This document shows positions 51,584 to 61,406 of a stretch of 64,000 nt of DNA, one piece after another. The notes below the pieces were generated by a model. It was not told the DNA's origin and did not search any database. It worked only from the letters and a program-made list of their open reading frames with translations. Source of the stretch: Homoserinibacter gongjuensis (GTDB lineage: Bacteria > Actinomycetota > Actinomycetes > Actinomycetales > Microbacteriaceae). The first letter of the stretch is position 1. Each line of letters begins with the position of its first letter. A program made the position numbers and the translations under genes. Location: assembly GCF_030161875.1 (NCBI RefSeq), contig NZ_BSVA01000001.1, positions 2,356,001 to 2,420,000 on the forward strand, given 5' to 3'.

Positions 51584-52778
51584 TGCCGGGGGCGTTCGAC
51601 GAGTCGGGAGCCGACCTCGAACTGGTCGGCGTCACGAAGCGGTTTCCCGGCTTCACGGCGATCGAGAACCTCAATCTGATGGTTCCGGCGGGGTCGTTCT
51701 TCGCCCTGCTGGGACCGTCGGGATGCGGCAAGACCACCACGCTCCGCCTCGTCGCGGGGCTCGAGGAGCCGACCGCGGGTCGCATCCTCATCGGCGGAAA
51801 GGATGTCACCGCATCCAAGCCGCACCAGCGTCCCGTGAACACCGTCTTCCAGAGCTACGCGCTCTTCCCGCACATGTCGGTGCTCGCGAACGTCGAGTTC
51901 GGGCTCAAGCGCCGCGGCATGCAGAACTCGCGCGAGCTCGCCCACGAGGCGCTGCGCCTCGTGGAGCTCGACCACGTCGCGGGCCGTCGGCCGGCCCAAC
52001 TCTCGGGCGGGCAGCAGCAGCGCGTCGCTCTCGCGCGCGCGGTCGTCAACCGTCCCGCGCTGCTCTTGCTCGACGAGCCCCTCGGAGCGCTCGACCTCAA
52101 GCTGCGGCGCCAGATGCAGCTCGAGCTCAAGTCGATCCAGGGGAGGTCGGCCTGACCTTCCTGCACGTGACCCATGACCAGGAGGAGGCCATGACGATGG
52201 CCGACACGGTCGCGGTCATGAACAAGGGGCGCATCGAGCAGATGGGTGCACCGGAGGAGCTCTACGAGTTGCCGCGTACGACCTTCGTCGCGAACTTCCT
52301 CGGCCAGTCCAACCTCTTCACGGGCGACGTCACCGCATCCGGCACGGACGCGATCACCGTCGACATTGCGGGCGCCGGCATCAAGGTGCCGCGCGAGCGC
52401 GCCCAGCGGCACGCGGGCGAGGTCACGATCGGCGTGCGGCCCGAGAAGCTCACCCTGCACACGAGCGCGCCCGAGCTCGGAGCCGGCCACAACGCACTCG
52501 GCCCCGGCATCGTCACGGATGTCTCGTTCACGGGCGTCAGCACGCAGTACCTCGTGCAGGTGCCTGGCCTGCCGCTCATCACGGTGTTCGCGCAGAACAT
52601 GGCCTTCGGCCCGGTCGTCGAGCAGGGCGCCGAGGTGTGGGTCTCCTGGCGCGTCGAGCACGGATTCGGCCTCGCCGACGAGGCGGAGCCCGAGCCGCGG
52701 TTCGCCGACGACGACGACACGATGAGCATCGCGGTGCAGCGCAGGCAGCGCCTCGAGGACGAGCTGGACGAGGCCTGA
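51583..52778 (+). CDS. PotA-type ABC transporter ATP-binding protein (one frameshift)
   Basis: 398 residues. Walker A GPSGCGKTTTLRL, Q-loop VFQSYALFPHM, signature LSGGQQQRVALARA, Walker B LLLLDEPLGALD, H-loop VTHDQEEAM, and a C-terminal TOBE domain (IGVRPEKLTL). The break is in the G run 52140-52143 (expected IQGEVGLTFLHVTHD), between Walker B and the H-loop. ATG overlaps the binding-protein stop. Confidence 0.92.
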
Positions 52779-52779
52779 G

Positions 52780-53694
52780 ATGGCATTCGGCGCCTTCGCA
52801 AGCTCCGGACCCGACCTGTCAGGCGCCGCCCCGCGCCGCCGCAGCTACATCGCGATCATCCTGCTCGCCCCCGGCGTGCTCTACCTCGTCGCGACCTTCA
52901 TCGCACCGCTCGTCTCCCTCGTGCTCACGAGCTTCAAGGAGCCGGGTGGCGACTTCGAGGTCGGCGAGTACGTGTACGCGTTCCGCTGGGAGAACTACCT
53001 CGAGGTGTTCGAGCGCTTCGGCGAGATCTTCCTGCGCACCTTCGGGTACTCGATCATCGCGACGATCATCGCGCTCGTGGTGAGCTATCCGCTCGCCTAC
53101 TTCATCGGCGTGATCCTGCGGCCGTTCCCGCTCTGGCAGAGCCTCGTGCTCATCCTCGTGATCGCGCCGTTCTTCATCAGCTTCCTGCTGCGCACCCTGG
53201 CCTGGAAGTCGATCTTCGCCGACGAGGGGCCCGTCGTGTCCTTCCTGCAGACGGTCGGCGTGCTCGGCCCCGAGGACTACCTGAACGGAACGGCGTTCAC
53301 GGTCGTGTTCGGTCTGACGTACAACTTCATCCCGTTCATGACGCTGCCGATCTACGCCTCGCTCGAGCGCCTCGACCTGCGCTATGTGGAGGCGGGTGAC
53401 GACCTCTACGCCGGGGCGGGTGCCCGGTTCTGGCGCATCATCCTGCCGCTCTCGCTGCCGGGCGTCGTCTCGGGGACGCTGCTGACCTTCATCCCGGCAT
53501 CGGGCGACTACATCAACGCGAGCAAGGACTTCCTGGGGTCCACGAACACGGTCATGGCGGGCAACGTCATCAACGACCTGTTCTTCCAGAGCTTCTACCC
53601 GATCTCGGCCGCCGTCGCGATCGTGCTCATGATCGCGATCCTCATCCCCGTCATCGCCTATGTGGCCAAGAGCGGATCGGAGGAACTGCTGTGA
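52780..53694 (+). CDS. PotB-type ABC transporter permease
   Basis: 304 residues, six membrane helices, with the EAA loop EAGDDLYAGAGARFWRIILPLS that contacts the ATPase. The PIYASLERLD and GDYINASKDFLG segments match polyamine permeases. Intact. It starts 1 nt after the ATPase gene and overlaps the next by 4 nt. Confidence 0.93.
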   Translation: MAFGAFASSGPDLSGAAPRRRSYIAIILLAPGVLYLVATFIAPLVSLVLTSFKEPGGDFEVGEYVYAFRWENYLEVFERFGEIFLRTFGYSIIATIIALVVSYPLAYFIGVILRPFPLWQSLVLILVIAPFFISFLLRTLAWKSIFADEGPVVSFLQTVGVLGPEDYLNGTAFTVVFGLTYNFIPFMTLPIYASLERLDLRYVEAGDDLYAGAGARFWRIILPLSLPGVVSGTLLTFIPASGDYINASKDFLGSTNTVMAGNVINDLFFQSFYPISAAVAIVLMIAILIPVIAYVAKSGSEELL

Positions 53695-54572
53695 GCAGCA
53701 TGCAGGAGGCGGCGGTGCTCGCGACCGCCGAGACCGCGCCGCAGCCGCGGCGACGCGGTCGCGACCGCTCGGGGCGTGGGGGCGCGGGCAACTGGGTCAT
53801 CGGCGTCTTCTCGATCGTGGCGCTCGTGATCATGATGATCCCGATCGTGTACACGATCGTGTTCTCGTTCAACGACGCGCGTCGCACCAACATCGTCTGG
53901 CGCAGCTTCACCTTCGACAACTGGCTCTCAGTGTGCGACGACCCGCGGGTGTGCGAGTCCTTCGGCAACAGCATCATCGTGGGGGTCGTCGCCACCATCG
54001 CCGCGACGACGCTCGGCACCATGATCGCCATCGCGATCGTGCGCTACACCTTCCGGATGCGCACGCTCATCACGGTGCTGCTGTTCCTGCCCATGGCGAC
54101 GCCGGAGGTCGTGCTCGGTTCCGGGCTCGGCTCGCAGTTCGTCAACATGGGCGTCGAGCGCGGGCTGTGGACGATCATCGTGGCGCACATCATGTTCTGC
54201 ATCAGCTTCGTGGTCGTCACCGTGCGGGCACGCGTCGCGAGCCTCGACCCCTCGCTCGAGGAGGCGGGCCGCGACCTCTATGCGAGCCCGGCACAGGTGT
54301 TCTGGCGCGTGACGCTCCCGCTGCTCATGCCCGGCATCCTGGCGGCGGCGCTCTTGTGCTTCGCCCTCAGCTTCGACGACTTCATCATCACCAACTTCGT
54401 CTCGGGCAACGCCGAGACCTTCCCGAAGTTCGTGTACGTGGCCGCGAGCCGCGGCATCCCGCCGCAGTCGAACGTCATCGCGTCCGCCGTCTTCGTGTTC
54501 GCGATCGTGCTCGTCGTGGTCGCCCAGGTGTCGGCGGGGTTCCGTCGCCGCAAGATCGCCCGCGTCGGCTGA
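53691..54572 (+). CDS. PotC-type ABC transporter permease
   Basis: 293 residues, GTG start overlapping the PotB-type stop. A basic N-terminal tail (PRRRGRDRSGRGG) precedes six membrane helices, and the EAA loop is EEAGRDLYASPAQVFWRVTL. SFDDFIITNFVSG is the PotC hallmark. Intact. Confidence 0.93.
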   Translation: MSSMQEAAVLATAETAPQPRRRGRDRSGRGGAGNWVIGVFSIVALVIMMIPIVYTIVFSFNDARRTNIVWRSFTFDNWLSVCDDPRVCESFGNSIIVGVVATIAATTLGTMIAIAIVRYTFRMRTLITVLLFLPMATPEVVLGSGLGSQFVNMGVERGLWTIIVAHIMFCISFVVVTVRARVASLDPSLEEAGRDLYASPAQVFWRVTLPLLMPGILAAALLCFALSFDDFIITNFVSGNAETFPKFVYVAASRGIPPQSNVIASAVFVFAIVLVVVAQVSAGFRRRKIARVG

Positions 54573-54602
54573 CGTGACCGGCTGAATCGGGAGCCCGGGA
54601 CG

Positions 54603-55970
54603 ATGTACGACGACCGCGCGCGGTTGGCCACCCTCTGGGAGCAGGAGCTCGCGACTTTCCGCCGTCTGCACCCGCGCTCGGGCGAGCTCGCGGAACGCGC
54701 CCGCGCGCACCTGCCCGAGGGCGTCCCCATGCTGTGGATGGCGAAATGGCCGGGGGACTGGCCGGTGTACGTGGCGGACGCCGGCGGCGCGCACTTCACG
54801 TGCGTCGACGGGATCGACCACGTCGACCTGTGCCTCGGCGATACCGGAGCCATGGTCGGCCACGCGCCCGCCGCATCCGTGGCCGCGATCGCCGCCCAGC
54901 TCGCCCGCGGGTCGACCTTCATGCTGCCGACCGAGGATGCGGCCATCGCGGCGTCGCTGCTCGCCGAGCGTTTCGGGCTACCCGAGTGGCAGTTCACGCT
55001 CACGGCCACGGATGCCAACCGGCACGTGCTGCGCTATGCGCGGCAGGCCACGGGGCGACGCAAGGTGCTCGTGATCGACCACTGCTACCACGGCACCGTC
55101 GACGAGGCCTATGCCACGCTCGACGACGACGGACGCGTCGTCTCCCGTCGACGCAACATCGGGCCGCCCGTGCCGCTGGACGAGACGACGGTCGTCGTCG
55201 AGTTCGACGACGTCGCGGGACTCGAAGCGGCACTCGAGACAGGCGAGGTGGCCGCCGTGCTCGCCGAGCCGGCCATGACCAACATCGGCATCGTCTTGCC
55301 GCAGCCCGGATGGCACGAGGCCGTGCGGGCCGCATGTGACCGCACGGGCACGATCCTCGTGATCGACGAGACGCACACGCTGTGCGCGGGGCCCGGCGGC
55401 ATGACGGCGCGCGACGGACTGCGCCCGGATGTCGTGGTGGTCGGCAAGACGATCGGCGGCGGCATCCCCGCGGCGGCGTGGGGCATGACCCGTGAACTCG
55501 CCGAGCGGGTGCGCGACAGCCTCGCCTGGCACGGCGAGGGCCGTGAGGATCTCGACGTCGGCGGGGTGGGTGGCACGCTCGCCGGCAACGCCGTCTCGAT
55601 GGCCGGCATCCGGGCGACCCTCTCGGAGGTGCTCACGCCCGAGGTCTATCCCGGCATGATCGCCCGGGCCACCGAATGGACGGCCGGGGTGCAGGCGGCG
55701 ATCGACGAGTTCGGGGCACCGTGGCAGGTGACCCAACTGGGGGCGCGCGCCGAGTACAGCTTCCGGCCCACGGCGCCCGTCAACGGGCGGGAGGCCGCAG
55801 ACGCCGACGACTTCGCGCTGCAGCAGTACCTGCACCTGCACGCGCTCAACCGCGGCATCCTCATCACGCCGTTCCACAACATGGCGCTCATGTCGCCGGC
55901 CACCACCGCCGACGATGTCGAGCGGCACACCGTCGCGTTCCGTGAGGCGGTGGCGTCGCTGTACGCCTAG
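54603..55970 (+). CDS. Class III aminotransferase, glutamate-1-semialdehyde aminotransferase-like
   Basis: PLP fold-type I enzyme of 455 residues. DHCYHGTVDEAY, cofactor Asp in LVIDETHTLCAGPGG, and Schiff-base Lys in VVGKTIGGGIPAAAWG. It resembles HemL-like transaminases that act in catabolism, not haem synthesis, because it directly follows a polyamine-type ABC transporter (30 nt) and no hem genes are present. Likely acts on the transported amine. Substrate not determined. Intact. Confidence 0.82.
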   Translation: MYDDRARLATLWEQELATFRRLHPRSGELAERARAHLPEGVPMLWMAKWPGDWPVYVADAGGAHFTCVDGIDHVDLCLGDTGAMVGHAPAASVAAIAAQLARGSTFMLPTEDAAIAASLLAERFGLPEWQFTLTATDANRHVLRYARQATGRRKVLVIDHCYHGTVDEAYATLDDDGRVVSRRRNIGPPVPLDETTVVVEFDDVAGLEAALETGEVAAVLAEPAMTNIGIVLPQPGWHEAVRAACDRTGTILVIDETHTLCAGPGGMTARDGLRPDVVVVGKTIGGGIPAAAWGMTRELAERVRDSLAWHGEGREDLDVGGVGGTLAGNAVSMAGIRATLSEVLTPEVYPGMIARATEWTAGVQAAIDEFGAPWQVTQLGARAEYSFRPTAPVNGREAADADDFALQQYLHLHALNRGILITPFHNMALMSPATTADDVERHTVAFREAVASLYA

Positions 55971-55977
55971 GCCCGCG

Positions 55978-56901
55978 TCAGAAGGCGACGCGCAGCGTCG
56001 TCGTCGCGGGCGCGATGGCGGCCGCGGTCTCCTCCGCCACCTCCCGCGGCAGCAGCCCCTCGCGCACCAGGAGCTCGAGGGCGACCGGAGTCGTCGCGCG
56101 ATGCGCGCCGTCGAGGACCTTGACGGCGACGGCCTCACCTGCAGGGGTGACGAGAACCAGCACGCCCTCCGCCCCGAGCTTCGCGACGAGTCCCGTGCGC
56201 TCGATCGTGACGGTGTTGCTGCGCCCCGGGCCGTCGATCGCCCACGGATGGGCGCGGATCGCATCGCCCAGCACGGTGCCGCCGCGCGCGGTGTGCGACA
56301 CCGCCCGCGCGAGGCCCACGAGACTCATCACGGGAACCGGGGCACCGCATCCGTCCACGCCCCAGTGCGCGGGCTGCTCACCCGACAGCTGCGCGGTGAG
56401 CTCGCGCACCTGCCGCTGCATCGGGTGATCGAGGTCGAGGTAGCTCTCGAGGGGCCAGCCGCGCTCCGCCGCTGCCGCGAGGAAGCCCGCGTGCTTTCCT
56501 GAGCAGTTCATCGTGATGCGCTGGGGTCCGGATGCCGCCCGCCGCGCCGCCGGATCGCTCGGCCAGTCGGCGGGGCACCGCAGCGCCGAGGCGTCGAGCC
56601 CTGCCCGAGCGAGCATGCGCTCGACGACAGCGACATGGGCGGGCGTGCCGGAGTGGCTCGCCGCCGAGAGCACGGTCTCTTCGGCATCGAACACGACGCC
56701 GAGCAACTCGACGGCGGCGGCCTGCACGAGCTTGAGGGTCGAACGCGGGTAGATGAGGGCGGTCGGATCGCCGAGAGCGCGCACGACGCGCCCCTCCGCA
56801 TCGACCAGCACCGCCGCGCCGAGGTGCCGCGACTCGGGCCAGCCCGAGCGCTCCGCGATCGCGAGTTCGACGGAACTCGACGCCTCGAGGGCAGCGGTCA
56901 C
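55978..56901 (-). CDS. L-asparaginase II family protein
   Basis: 307 residues of the PF06089 family (Rhizobium etli AspII-like), unrelated to the bacterial type I/II enzymes. Conserved RSTLKLVQAAA, SHSGTPAHVAVVERML, MNCSGKHAGFL and WGVDGCGAPV are present. Hydrolyses asparagine to aspartate and ammonia. Overlaps the upstream gabT by 4 nt on the same strand, so co-translated. Intact. Confidence 0.88.
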   Translation of the reverse strand: MTAALEASSSVELAIAERSGWPESRHLGAAVLVDAEGRVVRALGDPTALIYPRSTLKLVQAAAVELLGVVFDAEETVLSAASHSGTPAHVAVVERMLARAGLDASALRCPADWPSDPAARRAASGPQRITMNCSGKHAGFLAAAAERGWPLESYLDLDHPMQRQVRELTAQLSGEQPAHWGVDGCGAPVPVMSLVGLARAVSHTARGGTVLGDAIRAHPWAIDGPGRSNTVTIERTGLVAKLGAEGVLVLVTPAGEAVAVKVLDGAHRATTPVALELLVREGLLPREVAEETAAAIAPATTTLRVAF

Positions 56902-58250
56902 GCGGTCGCCGCTGCGAAGGCGTCGGAGAGCACATCCATCGCGTCGGCGAGCAGCTCGTCCGAGAGGGCGAGGCTTGGCAGGAAGCGCAGCACGTTGCCG
57001 TAGGTGCCGGCGGTGAGCAGCAGCACGCCGCGTTGCGCGGCCTCGGCGGCGATCGCGGCCACGAGGTCGGCGCGCGGTGCATGCGTGTCGGGATCGAGCA
57101 GCTCGATCGCGATCATCGCGCCGATACCGCGGATCTCGGCGATCACCGGATACCGCTGCTGGAGCGCCTCGAGCGCCGAGCGCAGGCCCGCTTCGATCCG
57201 GCTGGCCTCGGCGAGCATGCCATCACGCTCGATCCGCTCGAACACGGCGATCGCCGCGGCGCACGCGACCGGGTTCCCGCCGAAGGTGCCGCCGAGTCCA
57301 CCGGGCTGGGAGGCATCCATGATCTCCGCACGCCCCGTGACGCCGGCGAGCGGCAGACCGCCCGCGATGCCCTTGGCCGAGAGCACGAGGTCGGGCACGA
57401 GGCCGAAGTGCTCCGAGGCGAACCAGGCGCCCGTGCGGGCCATGCCCGACTGGATCTCGTCGGCGATGAACACGATGCCGTTCGCCGTGCACCACTCCTG
57501 CAACGCGGGCAGGTAGCCGTCGGCGGGCACGATGAAGCCGCCCTCGCCCTGGATCGGTTCGACCACGAGGCAGGCGAGGTCGGATGCGCCCACCGTCTTC
57601 TCGAGGTAGGCGATGGTGCGCTGGGCGGCAGCGGCGCCGCTGAGCCCGTCGTGCAGCGGGTAGGAGTTCGGGGCGCGATAGACGTCGCCCGCGAAGGGGC
57701 CGAAGCCGGTCGCGTAGGGGGCGGCCTTGAAGTTCATGGCCATCGTGAGGTTGGTGCGGCCGTGATAGGCGTGCTCGAGCACCGCGACACCGGCGCGACC
57801 GGTGTGCTTGCGGGCGATCTTGACACCGTTCTCGACGGCCTCGGCTCCCGAGTTCACGAGCACGGTCTTCTTGGCGAAGTCGCCGGGAGTGTGCGCGGCG
57901 AGCAGCTCGGCGACGCGCACGTATTCCTCGTAGGGCGTGATCGTGAAGAGCGTGTGGGTGACGTCGGCGAGCTGGGCGGCGGCCGCGGCGACGACCGCGT
58001 CATCCGTGTGACCGATCGTCGTGACGCCGATGCCCGCGCCGAGATCGATGAACTGGTTGCCGTCGACGTCGACGAGGATCGCGCCGTGCGCGCGCTGGAT
58101 GAACACCGGAAGCGCGCTCGAGACCCCGTCCGAGACGACCTGGCGTCGGCGCTCCTGCAGCTCGATCGACCGCGGGCCCGGAATCGCGGTCGCGAGGCGA
58201 CGCTCGAGCGCGAGCGGCGCTACCGTTGAGGAGGTCAGCGTGTCGGTCAT
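56898..58250 (-). CDS. gabT: 4-aminobutyrate aminotransferase
   Basis: 450 residues. GAEAVENGVKIARKHTG, HAYHGRTNLTMAMN, cofactor Asp in IFVADEIQ-like segment (FIADEIQSGMARTG), Schiff-base Lys in LSAKGIAGGLP (about 293) and GGTFGGNPVACAAA mark GABA-T. Converts GABA and 2-oxoglutarate to succinate semialdehyde and glutamate, the step after the PatD-like dehydrogenase. Intact. ATG 58250. Confidence 0.94.
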   Translation of the reverse strand: MTDTLTSSTVAPLALERRLATAIPGPRSIELQERRRQVVSDGVSSALPVFIQRAHGAILVDVDGNQFIDLGAGIGVTTIGHTDDAVVAAAAAQLADVTHTLFTITPYEEYVRVAELLAAHTPGDFAKKTVLVNSGAEAVENGVKIARKHTGRAGVAVLEHAYHGRTNLTMAMNFKAAPYATGFGPFAGDVYRAPNSYPLHDGLSGAAAAQRTIAYLEKTVGASDLACLVVEPIQGEGGFIVPADGYLPALQEWCTANGIVFIADEIQSGMARTGAWFASEHFGLVPDLVLSAKGIAGGLPLAGVTGRAEIMDASQPGGLGGTFGGNPVACAAAIAVFERIERDGMLAEASRIEAGLRSALEALQQRYPVIAEIRGIGAMIAIELLDPDTHAPRADLVAAIAAEAAQRGVLLLTAGTYGNVLRFLPSLALSDELLADAMDVLSDAFAAATA

Positions 58251-58257
58251 AGCAGCG

Positions 58258-58263
58258 ATCCTA
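58258..58263 (-). promoter_or_regulatory. Putative -10 (taggat) for gabT-asparaginase
   Basis: Minus-strand TAGGAT followed by 7 nt and the gabT ATG. Confidence 0.5.
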
Positions 58264-58289
58264 CCTCGCGCACTCGAACCCCGGATGAT

Positions 58290-58300
58290 GCTGATTCCGT
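58290..58300 (+). promoter_or_regulatory. Candidate operator, gctgattccgt
   Basis: Differs by one base from gctgatttcgt at two other amine-gene promoters. Lies between the divergent gabT and OsmC genes. Confidence 0.35.
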
Positions 58301-58330
58301 AGCTGTGGCTTGCTTGGAGTAAGGATTCCC

Positions 58331-58819
58331 ATGGATTTGCGCCATCATTACGCGGTATCAGTTGAATGGACAGGTAATCGCGGAACGGGCACCTCGGGCT
58401 ACCGCGCCTACGGCCGCGACCACGTCGTGCGTTCCGAGGGCAAACTGCACGAGCTCGCCGGTTCGAGCGACCGTGCCTTCCACGGCGACCGGGAGCGCTG
58501 GAACCCCGAGGAGCTGCTGCTGGCCGCCCTCAGTCAGTGCCACCTGCTGAGCTACCTCCACGTCGCCGCGAGCCGGGGCATCGTCGTGACGGCCTACACC
58601 GACGACGCGACGGGCGAGATGGAGCAGACCGCAGACGGCGGCGGCCATTTCACCGAGGCGACGCTGCGGCCCGTCGTGACGATCGCGGCGGGTGACCCCG
58701 CCGATGCCCTCGAGGCGCACCATGAAGCGTCGCAGAAGTGCTTCATCGCTGCGTCGGTCAACTTCCCCGTACGTCACAAGCCCGTGATCCGGTTGGCCGA
58801 CGACCCGCTGGGGGAGTAG
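58331..58819 (+). CDS. OsmC family protein
   Basis: 162 residues. Two conserved Cys in LLAALSQCHLLSYL and ASQKCFIAAS, with NPEELLLAAL. OsmC/Ohr relatives reduce organic hydroperoxides with these thiols. This member has the YhfA-like spacing. ATG at 58331 with aagg 7 nt upstream was preferred over the in-frame TTG at 58310. Divergent from gabT. Confidence 0.88.
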   Translation: MDLRHHYAVSVEWTGNRGTGTSGYRAYGRDHVVRSEGKLHELAGSSDRAFHGDRERWNPEELLLAALSQCHLLSYLHVAASRGIVVTAYTDDATGEMEQTADGGGHFTEATLRPVVTIAAGDPADALEAHHEASQKCFIAASVNFPVRHKPVIRLADDPLGE

Positions 58820-58863
58820 ACCGGCGGAATCCCGTCGGCTCGGCCACCGCGTGCGCGACCGTC

Positions 58864-59937
58864 TCAGTGCTTCGACGTGCGACTGTCGAGGTGGGAGAAC
58901 AACTCCGCGCGCTCCGCGTCGAGCGCTTTGAGCTCCTCGAGCTTGGCGTTGTAGGCCTCGACATCGAGGTTGAGTTGCTTCCGGTCCGCCTCGAGGGTGT
59001 CGATGCGCTTCTGGAGCGCCGCGCGCTCGGAGTCGTACTGACTCTGCGACGGGATGCCGCCCGGCTTCGCGGCTCGGGTGTTGAAGTCTGCGATGTCCTC
59101 GTCGAGCTTCGCGATCGCGGCGTCGTACGCCGCGGATCGCGCCTCGAGGTCGTCGGACGTGGCCGCGAGCTCGGTCGAGAGCTGCTCGATACGGTCGGTG
59201 TAGCCCTCGAGCTGGGCCATCGAGTCGGCCGCGAACTCCACGATCCGGGCGCGATTGTGGAACACCTCGGCGTAGTGAGTCTCGAGCGCGCCGGGTAGCT
59301 CGGCGTAGGAGGTGCCCAGGCGCGAGTGCCACTCGTCGGCGCGCTGCCCAGCCGGGTATCCATCCACGATCCGGGCGTTCTCGTCGTCATCGGGCAGGGT
59401 GGCGACGTAGTCGGCCACGAGCTCGTCGATACGCGCCGTCTCGTCGGGGCCGAGCCGGTCGTAATAGGCGTGCAGCAACTCGTGCGCGGCGGTCGCCTCG
59501 ATCGTGCCGGAGAGACGCTCGTCGGTCACCTCGTACACGTAGATGCGTTGCCCGCCGTAGCAGCCGAGCACGATGTCGCCCTCAAGCGGGCAGTGCTGCT
59601 GGAAGTCGTCGGCCCCGTCGAGCTGCGGGCGGCTCGCGAAGAAGATCCGGCGCCCCACCTCGGTGAGCTCGAGCTTCTCGGCGAGTGCATCGATCCGTTG
59701 CGGCGGCGGCTCCGTCCAGACGATCCACTGGTCGGCGTACGCCTGGCGCCGCTCGGCATCCCACGGGGCGGCGACGAGCACGGTCGCGATGACGGCGAGC
59801 AGCAGGCCGAGTGAGAACCAGCGGCTCCAGCGCGTGCGGTCGCGACGGGGACGCGTGGGCGGCGGATCGTCGATCCCGGTCAGCCGGAACGGGTCGACGG
59901 CGGGCTGGGGCGGAGATCCGGTGAGCTCGTGGGGCAC
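58864..59937 (-). CDS. Membrane-anchored HExxH putative metallopeptidase with coiled coil
   Basis: 357 residues. Cytoplasmic Pro-rich tail, one membrane helix (FSLGLLLAVIATVLVAA, about 41-57), an extracytoplasmic domain with a Cys pair (CPLEGDIVLGC), zinc-type motif HELLH at 152-156, a downstream EWHSRLGTSYAEL that could supply the third ligand, and a C-terminal coiled coil (about 260-345). Architecture suggests a cell-surface peptidase, but activity is unproved and no named family is recognised. Intact. GTG 59937 start, 7 nt after the adjacent gabT-like gene. Confidence 0.75.
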   Translation of the reverse strand: MPHELTGSPPQPAVDPFRLTGIDDPPPTRPRRDRTRWSRWFSLGLLLAVIATVLVAAPWDAERRQAYADQWIVWTEPPPQRIDALAEKLELTEVGRRIFFASRPQLDGADDFQQHCPLEGDIVLGCYGGQRIYVYEVTDERLSGTIEATAAHELLHAYYDRLGPDETARIDELVADYVATLPDDDENARIVDGYPAGQRADEWHSRLGTSYAELPGALETHYAEVFHNRARIVEFAADSMAQLEGYTDRIEQLSTELAATSDDLEARSAAYDAAIAKLDEDIADFNTRAAKPGGIPSQSQYDSERAALQKRIDTLEADRKQLNLDVEAYNAKLEELKALDAERAELFSHLDSRTSKH

Positions 59938-59944
59938 GGCGGGC

Positions 59945-61265
59945 TCAGAGGGTCGCGAGGACTTCTTCGAGCACGCCGGCGGCCTCGTCGATCAGCTCGT
60001 CGCTGATCACGACGCTCGGCAGCAACCGCAGCACCGAGTCCCACGAGCCCGCGTCGAGCGCGATGACGCCGTTGGTCGTGGCGTGGCGCAACACGGTCGT
60101 GAGAGCCTCCGGATGCGGTGTGGTGGTACCGGGGTGTACGAGCTCGATGCCGAACATCGCGCCCTTTCCGCGCACCTCGCCGACGACGCCGAAGCGCTCG
60201 GGCCAGTCGCCGATGCGCGACGTGAGGGTGCGTTCGACACGCTGGGCCTCTCCGATGAGGTCGTCGCGTTCGATGATCTCGAAGACCTTGAGCGCCGCGG
60301 CCGTCGACACCGGGTTACCGCCGAAGGTGCCGCCGATGCCCCCGGCTGCACGGCATCCATGATATCGGCGCGTCCCGTGACGGCAGCGAGCGGCATCCCG
60401 CCCGCGATGCCCTTGGCGCTCGTGACGAGATCCGGAACGACCCCGTGGTGCTCGATCGAGTACCACGCACCCGTGCGGGCGATGCCCGCCTGGATCTCAT
60501 CGGCCACGAAGACGATGCCGTTCTGCTCGCAGAAACGCTTGATCGCGGCGAAGTAGCCGGGAGCGGGGATGACGATGCCGCCGTCTCCCTGGATCGGCTC
60601 GGCGAAGAAGGCGGCGACCTCGGTGGCCCCGATGTGGGTCTGGATGTAGTCGATCGTCTTCGCGGCGGCCTCCTCACCCGTGAGCCCATCCCGGAAGGGA
60701 TACGAGATCGGCACCGAGTACAGCTCGCCCGGGAACGGCCCCATCCCGGCACGTTCCGGCCAGGGGCGGTAGGTCATGGCCATCGTGAGGTTGGTGCGCC
60801 CGTGGAAGGCGTGGTCGAGGCTGACGATCGCGCGGCGGCCCGTGAAACGACGGGCGATCTTGACGGCGTTCTCGACCGCCTCCGCTCCGGAGTTCACCAG
60901 GATCGAGTGCTTCTCGAAGTCGCCGGGCGTGATCTCGGCGAGCTTCTCGGCGACGCGCACGTAGTTCTCGTACGGCGTCACGGTGAAGAGCGTGTGGGTG
61001 AGCTTCGCGGCCTGCTCGGCGACGGCCTGGGCGACCTCCGGATGGGCGTGGCCCACGGTCGTGACGCCGATGCCGCACCCGAGGTCGATGAGCTGGTTGC
61101 CGTCGACGTCGACGAGGATCGCCCCGAGCCGCGCTCCATGTAGATGTTCGCGAGAGTGCCCGCCCCGCGCGAGACGGATGCGATGCGACGCTCCTGCAGG
61201 GCGCGGGACTTCGGACCGGGGATCTCGGTGACGAGCTTGCGCTCCTGAGACACGCTGAAGGGCAT
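59945..61265 (-). CDS. Second 4-aminobutyrate aminotransferase (two frameshifts)
   Basis: 440 residues after repair, clear paralogue of the gabT at 56898-58250. GAEAVENAVKIARRFTG, HAFHGRTNLTMAMT, VFVADEIQAGIARTG, Schiff-base Lys in TSAKGIAGGMP. Breaks in the C runs 61122-61125 and 60339-60343 (minus-strand G runs; expected RGSGAILVDVDG and AVQPGGIGGTFGG). Could use GABA or another omega-amino acid. Why two are kept is unknown. Confidence 0.9.
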
Positions 61266-61271
61266 GGATCG

Positions 61272-61277
61272 AGTGTA
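61272..61277 (-). promoter_or_regulatory. Putative -10 (tacact) for second gabT-like gene
   Basis: Minus-strand TACACT followed by 6 nt and the ATG at 61265. Confidence 0.45.
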
Positions 61278-61406
61278 GGCGGCGGCCCCTGGGCGGTGGC
61301 TCCTGGCGACGGATGCGTCTGCGGACGACGCGCGGCGTGCACACCCCGCGCCAAGCTTGGGTGCGGGAGGATGGGGTGTTTCCGCCCGCATCCCGAGGAG
61401 TCCTCC

